Assembly (NCBI GenBank): GCA_007751475.1
Contig: CP036434.1
Location: 6,825,524 to 6,889,523, forward strand
From: Saltatorellus ferox
GTDB lineage: Bacteria > Planctomycetota > UBA1135 > GCA-002686595
Direction: 5' to 3'
DNA: 64,000 bases
In this document: positions 25,375 to 34,600 of the stretch, one piece after another
Position numbering within the stretch: position 1 is the stretch's first letter
How the letters are laid out: every line of letters starts with the position of its first letter
Position numbers and translations under genes: made by a program
Notes under the pieces: model-generated
Told to the model about the DNA's origin: nothing
Databases searched by the model: none
Seen by the model: the letters and a program-made list of their open reading frames with translations, nothing else

Positions 25375-25695
25375 TTACTTCCGCCAACCCTCAGTCTTCA
25401 CTCCTGAAGTTTGCTCAGTGAGAGTTCTATTGTTTCTCAGGAAGTCAGTGGTGTAAGCGCAGGCTTGAGGCAGGACGAAATTCTAGAGCGGCGAGCGGCC
25501 CCCCCCGTGCCCCTGAAGATGTCCGGTGGAGCGTCCATTCCAGAGGAACGGACCGGTCCAGCTTGGAGCGGGTTGCGCGTACAGCGCCGTGCCCACGCTC
25601 CGGCTCCGAGACGTTGCTCAAGCTGCTGGAATCGCTCCGGATAGAGATCATCGAATCGATCATCGCGAGCTTTCAGGTCCTCACGAGCGAGTCCA
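25375..25695. other. Intergenic remnant DNA, no supportable gene
   Basis: About 320 bp between the orphan ORF and repeat copy B. On the minus strand a stretch near 25620-25680 reads RDDRFDDLYPERFQQLEQRL and looks protein-derived, but it has no clear start or family match and soon becomes low in complexity. It may be a decayed gene or transposase scrap. Confidence 0.3.
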
Positions 25696-25874
25696 GCTGT
25701 GACCCTCCGCTCGGGCGTGGCTAAGGAAGGGCTCCATCACCCTCGCCCATTTGCCATGCCGATCCCGATGCTCCGTCTCGCCGTTCTCCTCCTCGCTGGC
25801 TCCATCGCTACAGGCCAGGCCCTCGCCCAGAGAATCTGGGTCGACGCCGTCCACGGCAGCGACAGCAACGATGG
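25696..25874 (+). repeat. 179-bp direct repeat, copy B (start of intact gene)
   Basis: The counterpart of 22607-22785. It includes about 70 bp upstream of the gene and the codons for the signal peptide and first mature residues. Conservation of the upstream part means the duplication carried the translation start region as well as coding sequence. Confidence 0.8.
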
Positions 25875-27297
25875 CCTCACGCTGGCCACCGCCTTCAAGA
25901 CGCTCACGAAAGCGATGGAGGGGAGCGACCAGCCGCCTAACCGCCACGTCAACGTGCGACCCGGGATCTACGACGGCTCGAACGGAGAATCGTTCCCCAT
26001 CGAGATCGGCACCTACCGACGCGTCTTCGGCTCGAACGGCGCGATTATCGACGGAGGAGGAGCGAGCGTCGCCGTGAGAGCGGCTGGATCAGGGTTCTCC
26101 CCCCCACAGAAGCTCTATGACTTCGAGATCAGGCATGCAGGCCTGGGACTTGAACTGACGAAGGCTTCTATCTTGACCCAGGGACTCCACGTCCACGATT
26201 GCGACATCGGGGTGAGAGGCTCGTACCAGACCACGCTCTCCGGGCCGACCAGCTTGGGCATCAGCAGTAGCCTGATCGAGGACTGCCGCGTGGGCGTCGA
26301 GACCTTCGGAAGCACGAGATTCGCCAGCGGGCTGCTCAAGATTCGGAATATCCAAGAAGACGGCCTGCGGATGCACTGGTCCGGCACGACGGCCGGGGCG
26401 GGCCTCGCCATGAGCAGGGTCTGCATCGAAGACTGCGGCGACGCCGCCGTCCGCGTGCAACTCGAAGCTCCTGATCCGCTCGACCTGTCGGTGGAAGCGT
26501 GCTTGCTCACCGATTGTGGAATCGGACTCGTGCTCGACGACCCGGCCGGGCAAGGACAGTTCGGTGGCTACGTTCGCCGACTCACCCTCGCCTCCCATCG
26601 AATCGGACTCACCGCAGCCTATTCCGCGTCATCCACGCTTCGGCTGCGCGGGATTCTCTTGGCCGACAATGTCCTCGATGTCGATGCTGGCACGACGGCG
26701 CTCGACATCGAAGACTCACTCCTCGAAGGCGGTCAGTACGCTGGCGCCCCAGGGGTCATCCAGGGCGACCCGAGCTTCGTCCACGCCGCCGGGAAGGACT
26801 ACGCTCTTCGCGCAGGCAGCCCGGCCATCGACGGCATTCGATCGCAGCCCTACTACCTCTCGATCCCGAGCTTCAACCAGGTGGACACCTCCGACGGTGA
26901 CCTCGATGCCCGTGTGGGCGACGATATCGGGGCGCTCGAATTCGCGACGCTGCGTGGCTCTGACGTCACCGCCTCCGGTGCGCCCTACGAAGTTCAGGTC
27001 TTCGGGAAGCCCGGCACGACCGCGCAACTCTTCACCGCGCGGACGTTCCCTGCGGTCATCGGAACCTACCTCCGCACGCCGTCCGGCCTCCAGGGACTCG
27101 ACCCGGACACACTGCGCCTGCTCGGTACCGTGACGGTCCCCTCCGGCGGAGCGCCCGGCGTGCTTCAGATCCCGATCTCCAGCGATCCGGCGCTCATCGG
27201 CACCTCCCTCTTCCTGCAAGCGGCCCTTCCGAGCTCCGCATCGCCCACGGGAATGGCCTGGAGCAACCGACTTCGGGCGCTGATTCAGGCCCCCTGA
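25768..27297 (+). CDS. Secreted DUF1565/right-handed beta-helix protein
   Basis: ATG 25768 is chosen because it is the start conserved in the truncated copy; ATG 25756 would add four residues. A signal peptide (MLRLAVLLLAGSIATGQALA) leads into the DUF1565 signature RIWVDAVHGSDSNDG...AFKTLTKAM. Parallel beta-helix rungs (LYDFEIRHAGLGLELTKA, IEDCGDAAVRVQ, LLTDCGIGLVLDDP) follow, and later a DGDLDARVGDDIGALEFA segment typical of secreted choice-of-anchor proteins. The tail IGTSLFLQAAL...AWSNRLRALI is a module common in secreted planctomycete proteins. 509 residues. Beta-helix proteins often bind or cleave polysaccharides; no catalytic residues could be assigned. Confidence 0.85.
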   Translation: MLRLAVLLLAGSIATGQALAQRIWVDAVHGSDSNDGLTLATAFKTLTKAMEGSDQPPNRHVNVRPGIYDGSNGESFPIEIGTYRRVFGSNGAIIDGGGASVAVRAAGSGFSPPQKLYDFEIRHAGLGLELTKASILTQGLHVHDCDIGVRGSYQTTLSGPTSLGISSSLIEDCRVGVETFGSTRFASGLLKIRNIQEDGLRMHWSGTTAGAGLAMSRVCIEDCGDAAVRVQLEAPDPLDLSVEACLLTDCGIGLVLDDPAGQGQFGGYVRRLTLASHRIGLTAAYSASSTLRLRGILLADNVLDVDAGTTALDIEDSLLEGGQYAGAPGVIQGDPSFVHAAGKDYALRAGSPAIDGIRSQPYYLSIPSFNQVDTSDGDLDARVGDDIGALEFATLRGSDVTASGAPYEVQVFGKPGTTAQLFTARTFPAVIGTYLRTPSGLQGLDPDTLRLLGTVTVPSGGAPGVLQIPISSDPALIGTSLFLQAALPSSASPTGMAWSNRLRALIQAP

Positions 27298-27332
27298 ACT
27301 GGTCCCCTGAACTGGTCCCCTGGCCTGGCCTC

Positions 27333-27752
27333 CTAACCGAGCCGCTCTCTCCCGCCGTCTTCCTTCACCGGGATCGGCTTGAAGTTCTCGTCGACGGCCA
27401 CCATCGTCACTTCGGCCTCGGTCACGTACTCGTGATCTCCGCCGCCGAAGCGGCGGCAGGCCCACACCGAGACCTTCACCTTGATCGACGAGCGGCCGAT
27501 GCGCATCGTCTCCGTGAAGAAGGAAACAAGGTCGCCGACGCGCACGGGCGCCTTGAAGTCGATCTTGTCCATCGACACCGTCACGACCATGCCCGTGTGA
27601 TGGTGATGGGCCTCGGTCGCGGCCGCGAGGTCGATCTCGGCGAGGATCACGCCGCCGAAGATCGTCCCGACGGCGTTCGTGTCGCGGGGCATCATCACTC
27701 GCTTGATCGCGGGGATCTTGTGTCCGGGGAAGGTTTCTTCGTGCGCGGTCAT
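27333..27752 (-). CDS. Acyl-CoA thioesterase, hotdog fold (YciA-like)
   Basis: ATG 27752 gives 139 residues, the usual length for single-hotdog thioesterases. Motifs are MMPRDTNAVGTIFGGVILAEID, where the G-x-I-F-G-G loop holds the active-site region, then AATEAHHHHTGMVVTVSMDKIDF and DLVSFFTETMRIGRSSIKVKV. Such enzymes cleave acyl-CoA to free acid and CoA in the cytoplasm. A longer in-frame start at 27845 lacks similarity. It is transcribed in the same direction as the alpha/beta hydrolase gene 40 bp upstream, so they may share a transcript. Confidence 0.9.
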   Translation of the reverse strand: MTAHEETFPGHKIPAIKRVMMPRDTNAVGTIFGGVILAEIDLAAATEAHHHHTGMVVTVSMDKIDFKAPVRVGDLVSFFTETMRIGRSSIKVKVSVWACRRFGGGDHEYVTEAEVTMVAVDENFKPIPVKEDGGRERLG

Positions 27753-27792
27753 GGGACTCGGGTGGTGAGAGGCGGAAAGAGAGTGGCGAAGC

Positions 27793-28428
27793 TCAGTTCG
27801 CGAGCGAAGCGACGGCCCAGTTCTTGACCCGCAGCCGCAGGTCATCGAGCTTGCCCGTGAAGAAGTGGTCCACGCCGGGCACCTCCTCGACGTGGAACCG
27901 GTCGAACAGCTCCGGCATCTGATCGCGCATCACCGCCATCGTCCCGAAGGTGTCGTCGCCCGCCATGAAGATGCCGCCGGGCTGGCGAACCTGGAGGGCG
28001 ATGCGGCAGTCGTAGGCGATCACGGGGAGCGCGATCAGGGCGACGCGCTCGATCCGGCGGTCGCGCGGGGCGAGGCCCACGACCGTCCGGGATCCGAAGG
28101 AGAAACCGGCCGCCCAGAGCGGCACACCCGGCACTTTTTCGCCCAGGAAGGTGAGCGCGGCGGCGAGGTCCTCCTCCTCCGCTCCGTGGCCGTCATGGAC
28201 GCCTTCGCTCCCTCCGACGCCTCGGAAATTGAAGCGCACGACCGCGAGGCCAGCGTCATGGAGTCCGCGCGCCGTCCGGTGGACGACGTTGTTCCGCATC
28301 GTCCCACCGTGCAGCGGATGGGGATGGCAAATGGCGGCGGCTGCGGGCGCGGCGGCGCCTCCTTCGGGCAGCCAGAGCTCGGCTTCGAGCTTTCCGACGG
28401 GACCCGGGATCGTGACCTTCTCACTCAT
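27793..28428 (-). CDS. Alpha/beta hydrolase (dienelactone hydrolase-like, KANL3/Tex30 type)
   Basis: A 211-residue protein from ATG 28428. It has the oxyanion segment AICHPHPLHGGTMRNNVV, RFNFRGVGGSEG, a nucleophile elbow GFSFGS (Ser110) and a late histidine in VPGVDHFFTGKLDDL. The H-P-H-P-x-x-G-G-x-M pattern is characteristic of this small cytoplasmic hydrolase group found widely in proteobacteria and planctomycetes. The substrate is unknown. It lies upstream of the thioesterase gene on the same strand and diverges from the permease-like gene. Confidence 0.85.
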   Translation of the reverse strand: MSEKVTIPGPVGKLEAELWLPEGGAAAPAAAAICHPHPLHGGTMRNNVVHRTARGLHDAGLAVVRFNFRGVGGSEGVHDGHGAEEEDLAAALTFLGEKVPGVPLWAAGFSFGSRTVVGLAPRDRRIERVALIALPVIAYDCRIALQVRQPGGIFMAGDDTFGTMAVMRDQMPELFDRFHVEEVPGVDHFFTGKLDDLRLRVKNWAVASLAN

Positions 28429-28519
28429 GGGCCAGGATTATGGGCCAGCGGCCACCCGGGGAGTACCCTCAGGCGGCGCCAAGTCCAAGTTCCTCCCTGG
28501 AGCCTGCGCCGCCTCCACC

Positions 28520-29998
28520 ATGAATCGCGTCATCGCCCTCATCCGCGCCCAGCTCTCCGGGGAAGTCCTCGGCGAGCGCACGCCCGTGGCCGCGCTCGCC
28601 ATGCAGGCGGTCATCGCCACGCTGCTCTGCCTCTTGGTGCGCGGCGAGGTCGGCGCCTACGGCTACGTGGTCTTCGCCCTCAGCATCCCGCTCGCCCTCA
28701 CGGCGGTCCCGCTCCTCGGCGAACTCGCGCCGCTCCTGCGCGCCGATCCCGCCGCCGAGTGGGTCGGCGCCCAGCCGGTCAGCCCCCGTGACCTGCGCCT
28801 CGCGCGCGTCGGGACCCTGCTCATCATCGTCGGCATGCTCAGCCTCGCCGCCCTGATCCCGGCCGCGCTGCTGGCGCCGGCCGAACTCGGGGCCGCGGGC
28901 CGCGCTCTCCTGGTCGTCGCTGGCCTCGTCCAGACCTGGTGCCTCGCGGCCGCGCTCCTCGCGCTCCAGGTGCTCCTCCATCGTCTCCCCGGCCGCGGCG
29001 GCGAGAGCTTCCTCGTGCTGCTTCAGACCGCCGTTTTCCTCGCCGTCCTCGTCGGCGCGCTCGTGGGCCTGCGAAGCCTGCCGATCCTGGACCAGCTCAC
29101 CGGCGCGGAGCCAGGGCTCCTCGCGTTTCCGCCCGCGTGGTTCGCCAGCTTCGCCGCACCCGCGGGCTGGGGCGTGCCCGGCGCCATCGCCGCCACCGTC
29201 CTTATCTTTGCGGCCGTCGTCTTCCTCGCAGCACCGTTCCCGCCCGCTCCGCGCGCGCAGTCCACGCACTCGGTGCTGTCGATCCTGCTCACGCCGTTCC
29301 GCGGACTCGCGGAACTCGTCTGGGTCCGGAGCGAGGAGCGCGCGCCCTTCTCCTTCGTGTATGACGCGCTGCCCGCCGAGCGTGAGTTCGTCCTCCGCAC
29401 GTACCCGCTCGTCGCGGCGCCGCTGCTCTTCCTGGCGCTCGGCGCCGACCCCACGAAGGTGGAGGGCGAAGGCCTCTTCGCGCTCCTTCTCTTCGCGCCC
29501 GCCGCCTACCTGCCGTTCGTGCTCATGCACGTGCCGACGACAGCCACTCCGGCCGCGCGCTGGATCGTGGACACCGCGCCCATCGATGACCGAACCGAGA
29601 ACCAGGGCGCGCGCAAGGCGGTCGCGGTGCGCCTGCTCGTACCGCTCTACCTCGGCATCGGCGCCCTCGTCATGACGACCGCCAGCCCCAGCCTGGGCCT
29701 TCGCCTCTGGCCGGTGGCGGTCGCCGTCGGCCTGGTCACGCTGCGCATCCTGGTGGCGCGCGGCATGGCGCGTCCGCTCTCGACGCCCGCCAATGACCTG
29801 CTCAGTACGTGGAACGAGGGCCTGGGCGGAACGCTCATGACGCTGGCCGTCGTGATGACGCTGATCGCCGTGGCCGCGTGGCGAACGATCCCCTCACCGC
29901 TGGTGGGCTGGGCGATCCTGGGCGCAGTCGTCCTCTTCGAACTGACGCTGGGCAATCGGACTTCGAGCCGCGGGCGCCTTGGTGTCGCTGGCGAGTGA
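28520..29998 (+). CDS. Polytopic membrane protein, ABC permease-like
   Basis: ATG 28520 gives 492 residues with about a dozen hydrophobic segments, for example MQAVIATLLCLLVRG, VVFALSIPLALTAVPLLGEL and LLFLALGADPTKV. The first cytoplasmic stretch has PAAEWVGAQPVSPRDLRLARV, a pattern seen in ABC-2-type permeases of the export class, where D-P-A-x-E-W-x-x-A-x-P-V/I precedes a helix. No ATPase is adjacent; the orphan ABC ATPase at 9822-10589 is a possible partner elsewhere in the window. Substrate unknown. Confidence 0.6.
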   Translation: MNRVIALIRAQLSGEVLGERTPVAALAMQAVIATLLCLLVRGEVGAYGYVVFALSIPLALTAVPLLGELAPLLRADPAAEWVGAQPVSPRDLRLARVGTLLIIVGMLSLAALIPAALLAPAELGAAGRALLVVAGLVQTWCLAAALLALQVLLHRLPGRGGESFLVLLQTAVFLAVLVGALVGLRSLPILDQLTGAEPGLLAFPPAWFASFAAPAGWGVPGAIAATVLIFAAVVFLAAPFPPAPRAQSTHSVLSILLTPFRGLAELVWVRSEERAPFSFVYDALPAEREFVLRTYPLVAAPLLFLALGADPTKVEGEGLFALLLFAPAAYLPFVLMHVPTTATPAARWIVDTAPIDDRTENQGARKAVAVRLLVPLYLGIGALVMTTASPSLGLRLWPVAVAVGLVTLRILVARGMARPLSTPANDLLSTWNEGLGGTLMTLAVVMTLIAVAAWRTIPSPLVGWAILGAVVLFELTLGNRTSSRGRLGVAGE

Positions 29999-30008
29999 TC
30001 GCTCGATT

Positions 30009-30533
30009 TCAGTCTGCGTCGAGGGTTCGCTTCTGTGGCTTGGACCTGATCGGGGCCCCGCAGTCCTGGCAGAACCTGGAGTCCTCTTCGTTCAGGTGAT
30101 CGCAGGCGAGACAGCGCACCATGACGGTGGTCGGGGCCTTAGGCGAACCGGTGGCGCGCGACCCCAGATCGATCCCGGCCTCGTCCAGGCCGTCCTTCAG
30201 CATTCCCCCACCCTGGCGACTGAATGGTTCGAGGTCTCGGCGCGCGCGTTCTGGATCCAGGATCACACCTGACCCGGCGAGCCCCTTCGCCCCGATGCCT
30301 CGAACGAAGCCTCCCATTATCAGGAGCCCCATCCCGGTAATCGCCCGGACCGCCATCGAAAGGGTGCGATTCTCGAAGTCCGTGAAGTCGCCGAAATTGA
30401 GCGCCGACGAGATGAAGGTCGAGAAGAAAAGGAGACCACCCACGACCATCATGGCCATGCCGAGGTAATACGCGCCCTGGCGGCCCTCGGACACACTGCG
30501 GCGCCCGGGTTGATTTCGATTCCGCTTCCGCAT
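30009..30533 (-). CDS. Two-TM protein with C-terminal zinc ribbon
   Basis: A 174-residue protein from ATG 30533. Two membrane helices (GAYYLGMAMMVVGGLLFFSTFI and AITGMGLLIMGGFVRGIG) are followed by a charged cytoplasmic region (DPERARRDLEPF) and a C-terminal zinc ribbon (CLACDHLNEEDSRFCQDCG, four cysteines in CxxC-x(12)-CxxC). Such membrane/zinc-ribbon proteins are common hypotheticals in bacteria. The N-terminus is basic, consistent with an inside orientation. It ends 10 bp from the convergent permease gene. Confidence 0.75.
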   Translation of the reverse strand: MRKRNRNQPGRRSVSEGRQGAYYLGMAMMVVGGLLFFSTFISSALNFGDFTDFENRTLSMAVRAITGMGLLIMGGFVRGIGAKGLAGSGVILDPERARRDLEPFSRQGGGMLKDGLDEAGIDLGSRATGSPKAPTTVMVRCLACDHLNEEDSRFCQDCGAPIRSKPQKRTLDAD

Positions 30534-30600
30534 GACAGCCGATCATACCTGGCCTCGCCCTCCCCGAGCCGGTGTCGGCGAGATAGGGTGGCATGCTGTG

Positions 30601-31635
30601 ATGAACTGGAACCACGTAAGAGGCCCTCTCCTCATGGGCACCATCCTGCATTTGACCTCTTGCTCCAGCGTCCCCTCCCCGCAGGCCGCTCCCTCGCCGC
30701 AGTCTGTTCCCTCGCTACAGTCTGCTCCCTCGTTACAATCTGCTCCCTCGTTATGGGCCGCGTCCCCACCAGGGCCTGACTTCCAGGTCGGGCTGATCGC
30801 TGACTGCCAGTACTGTGCAGCGGAAGCAGCGGGTCAGCGCTTCTACCAGCGGTCGCCCGAGAAACTCGAGCGCTGCGTCGAGCACTTGAACCGCCTCGAT
30901 CTCGCCTACGTCATTCACCTGGGAGACTTCATCGATCGCGACTACGAGAGCTTCGATGTGGTCGCGCCGATCTACGCCGGACTCACTTGTCCGAAGCATC
31001 ACGTCCTGGGAAACCACGACTTCTCGGTCGCGGACGAGCGAAAGGCGGAGGTACCGGGCCGGCTCGACATGCCGGCGCGCTACTACGACTTTGCCGTGGA
31101 GGGCTGGCGCTTCATCGTGCTGGATGGGAACGACATCAGCCTGCACGCGTACCCCGAGGGCAGCCCCGAGCACGCTGGTGCCGTCCGGTACCACGCCGCC
31201 CACGCTCCGAGCGAGGCGCTCTGGAACGGGGCTGTCGGACCCGACCAGCTCGAGTGGCTGGAGGCCACCCTCCAGCGCGCCACCGGCGCCGGCGAGCGGG
31301 TCATCCTCTACTCACACTTCCCGGTGTTCCCCGAGGATGTGCACAACCTCTGGAATGCCGAAGAGCTGCTCGAAGTGATCGACGCCTATCCGTGCGTCGA
31401 GGCGTACATCAACGGTCACAACCACGCCGGGAACTACGCGTGGAGAGACGGCGTGCACTACCTGACGCTCAAGGCCATGGTCGACACCTTCGAGTCCTCC
31501 TACGCCGTACTCGAGTTCCACGCCAGACACCTCAGCCTCCGAGGCTTCGGGCGGGAGGAGAACCGCGAGTTGACGCTGCGCGGCGGCACCGAACCCGGCG
31601 GTATCGCCGGGATCATTGACGGAAGTAGTCGCTGA
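30601..31635 (+). CDS. Lipoprotein metallophosphoesterase, ADPRibase-Mn-like
   Basis: ATG 30601 leads into a lipobox (LHLTSC) and then a repetitive Pro/Ser/Gln linker, giving 344 residues. The catalytic domain begins QVGLIADCQYC and carries HLGDFIDRD, GNHDFSV, LYSHFPVFPED and NGHNHAGNY, the metal-binding blocks of calcineurin-like phosphoesterases. The D-x-Q-Y motif followed by R-x-Y-x-x-S-x-x-K-L resembles Mn-dependent ADP-ribose/CDP-alcohol diphosphatases. Those enzymes are normally cytosolic, so an exported, lipid-anchored version would act on extracellular nucleotide-linked substrates; that is inference. The 3' end overlaps the convergent gene at 31613. Confidence 0.85.
   Translation: MNWNHVRGPLLMGTILHLTSCSSVPSPQAAPSPQSVPSLQSAPSLQSAPSLWAASPPGPDFQVGLIADCQYCAAEAAGQRFYQRSPEKLERCVEHLNRLDLAYVIHLGDFIDRDYESFDVVAPIYAGLTCPKHHVLGNHDFSVADERKAEVPGRLDMPARYYDFAVEGWRFIVLDGNDISLHAYPEGSPEHAGAVRYHAAHAPSEALWNGAVGPDQLEWLEATLQRATGAGERVILYSHFPVFPEDVHNLWNAEELLEVIDAYPCVEAYINGHNHAGNYAWRDGVHYLTLKAMVDTFESSYAVLEFHARHLSLRGFGREENRELTLRGGTEPGGIAGIIDGSSR
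30673..30762 (+). repeat. Five tandem 18-bp repeats encoding the lipoprotein linker
   Basis: Five 18-bp units (starting 30673, 30691, 30709, 30727 and 30745) vary around the codon pattern for P-S-L/P-Q-S-A/V. They encode the flexible linker between the lipid-anchored cysteine and the phosphoesterase domain. Units two to four are most alike, indicating slippage. Confidence 0.85.
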
Positions 31636-34600
31636 GCACCGCCACGCCTGGGGCCGGGATCGATTGGACGCCGTCGGCGTAGGGGTTCGTGTCGAAGAGT
31701 GGGCTTCCGGGGACGTCGAGGTGAAGCACATCGATGACCCCGCCGCCGGGCGCGAGCGATTCGGGGATCGCCACGAAGAGAAAGCTCGGTGTGCTCGTGT
31801 TGCGCGGGACGCTTCCGATCTGGGTCTCGACCCGAACCGTGGCCTTATGGTTGCCTGGGATCGGGACGCCAGCGCTGAACGTGCTGCTGGGTCCGCGGGT
31901 TCCACCCAGGTTGCGCTGGTTGTCGAAGGCGAGGTCGACGGGAATACCGGAGAGCGCGCCCGTTCCCTGACCCAAGGACTGCGCGACCTCGAAGACCAGG
32001 TCCCTGAGGCCTGGGGTCGACGACTGCCCGAGCACAACGGATCCCGTCTGCGCGCTGCTCAGATGGAGGCGAGAGAGCGCTCCGTCCCCCAGGGATCCGG
32101 GGGCCCCGGTGGAGAGGTCGATCGGCCCCTCGTGCGCGATGTACACCGAGGCGTCGAGGTTCAAGGGATCGATCTGAATCGCCTTGGGCGCCTGAAACTG
32201 GAACGGCAGAGTGCCGATCACGGTGTCGAATCCCCAGCCATTGACGCCGCCAGGTCCTGACTCGAAGACCGCGCAAGCACCTGCTCGATCGAGTAGGTAG
32301 CTGAAGTACACGTCTCGCTGGAAGGAGAAGGCGGTCATCCGCGGGGTCACCGCCAGCTCGAACGGTCCATCCAGGGCCAGGTTCACGGTCTTGCGAACGG
32401 CCAGGTTGCCCAGCGAAATGATCGACAGGGAGTTGCCCAGCTCATTGCAGACGAGCAGGTCTTCGTTGGTCGGCTCGAAGGCCAGGCCGCGCGGAGAGTT
32501 ACCCACCTGGACCTCGCGAATGACCTCGTGGAACTGCGCCGAGGCCGGGTTGATATCGATGAGCGTGACGGCGTCCGCGAGCTGGTCCGTCACCGCGAGC
32601 AGGTCGAGATTCGGCCCCACCGCCATGGACACCGGGTCCATCACGGCGATTCGACCGATCACGTGCATAGTGTTCGAGTTCAGCACGACCACCTCGCTTC
32701 TAGGCCGGTCGATGACGTACAAGAAGTGCCCCAGCTGCTGGCCGATCTGGAAGGGACGGCAGAGCTGCGAAGTGGTCTGGCCGAAGGAGGGGCCCACGAA
32801 GAACTGGTTCTGCTCCAGCGTGAGCAAGCCCGTGGGCGGAGTCTCGGCAACCGGATCGGGGAAGGGATTCCCTGGCACGAGCAGGTTGCTGCCCGTGCCG
32901 TCGGCGAGGACGTCGACCGAGGTCGGCTCACTGCTCGCCAGGAACGGAGCCAGGCACAACGGAGGAAAGGTCAAGCGCGGCGGGTTCGGGTGGGGCGCCC
33001 ACGAGATCAAGTTTTCGTAGCCCGGACTGAACTGGCCCGCGAGCGCCCCTACCTCGGGCTGAATCGTGCTGGGCGCCGCCGGATCGGTCGTGATGGAGAG
33101 GATCTTGATCCCGGCCAGGTGGCAGACGTTACCGCCGCCGGATGCGCAGCCAAAGGGAGGCGGCGCGTTGCGGAACACGGCGTCCAGGGCGTGAGCGAGG
33201 TGCACGTCCGACACGTCGCTCAGCGTCGGCGCGCCTGCCAGGATGCTGCTCAGGTTGCTGTCCAAGGTCAGCGTGAAGACACCCGCGGAGCCTCCGTCAA
33301 TGGTGCAGGTACCCGGTGTCAACAGGGGGCGCACGGTCGGGTTCTGCAGGTAGTTGGGGTCGTAGGGAAAACGACTCTCTCCCTCGAGCGGGTACGGCGT
33401 GCTCGACACGGGGTTGCCGGTGGACTGACCGAAGCCATTGAGGTCCAGGACCGAAAGCCCCGGAATGGTCCCCCTGCGCCCCACGTAGATCGAATCCGGC
33501 GCGACGGGGGCGTTGACGATCCCCACGCCTTCTCCGATCTCGAAGAACGTATTGACGCTACGGGTATTGACGTTGGGCCCGCTCGATTGTCCACCAGACG
33601 CCGGGTCCGGGCGATTGGAGAGATCCTCCACCTGACCGGCGGCCAGGGCCACGGACACGGCCGAGTAACCGCCACAGTTCAGCGGTTCGTCGCCTCTCCC
33701 CGGAAACGCGAAGCTCGGAATCAGGTCGTAGACCGTGAGATCGAACGGACCGACGGGCCGGACGGTGAACGGAAAGGTGATAGGACCGCTCGCGGGTCCG
33801 GCGGTGAGCGATACGGCGCTGGAAGGGAGCGGCAGCCCCTGGCCCTGGATCTGTCCGAGCGAGTACGGCTGAACGGATTCTGTGAACTCCATGCGAACAT
33901 GTGTGTCGGGCGGAACATCGACGTCCCCGTTGCCCGGCGTGATCAGAGGCGCGTTGACCGGTGGAGGTGTGGACTGGAGCTCAGGGGTCTGAAGATCCGA
34001 CCCCACTGTCACCGAGGCGAGCAGCGGTTCCCGAAGGGGCACGCCGCTGGCTGCGACGAGCGCCGTGCTCGCCCTGAAGCGAATCGTGACCCCGCCGGGG
34101 AACGGATCGAAGGTTGCCAGGTCCGCGTCGTCGTCCGCCACGAAGACCACGGTGCTCGAAGACACGAGCGTCTCACCGTTGAGGAGCGATGAACCGACGC
34201 CCGGGAATCCCACCGCCTCCGGGACCGCCGGGTTCGGAACGAGCGCGCCGGTGCCCGAGTCGAACGTGACCCAGGTTTGCAGCGTGGTCTGGCCGCTTTC
34301 GAGGATCACGGTCTGGCCACCCACGAACGCGCGCCCGGGTACCTCGAAAGTCGCACCGGTCACGGAATCGATGGCCGTCACCGTGATGGCGCCTTCGAGC
34401 CCATTGCCCGTGCCCGTCAGCACGTCCAGTGGATCGATCGCCTCGGAGAAGCTGGCGTACAGGTAGTGATTGCCCGCCGTTCCGTCAGGTGTGATCGCCG
34501 CGGTCGGAAAGGTGACCGTGGGCAGGATCGGGTTGCCGCGGAAGACGTTCTCGCGGATGTCCGCAAGGCTACGAATGGCCACGACATCCGCCGTGCCGGG

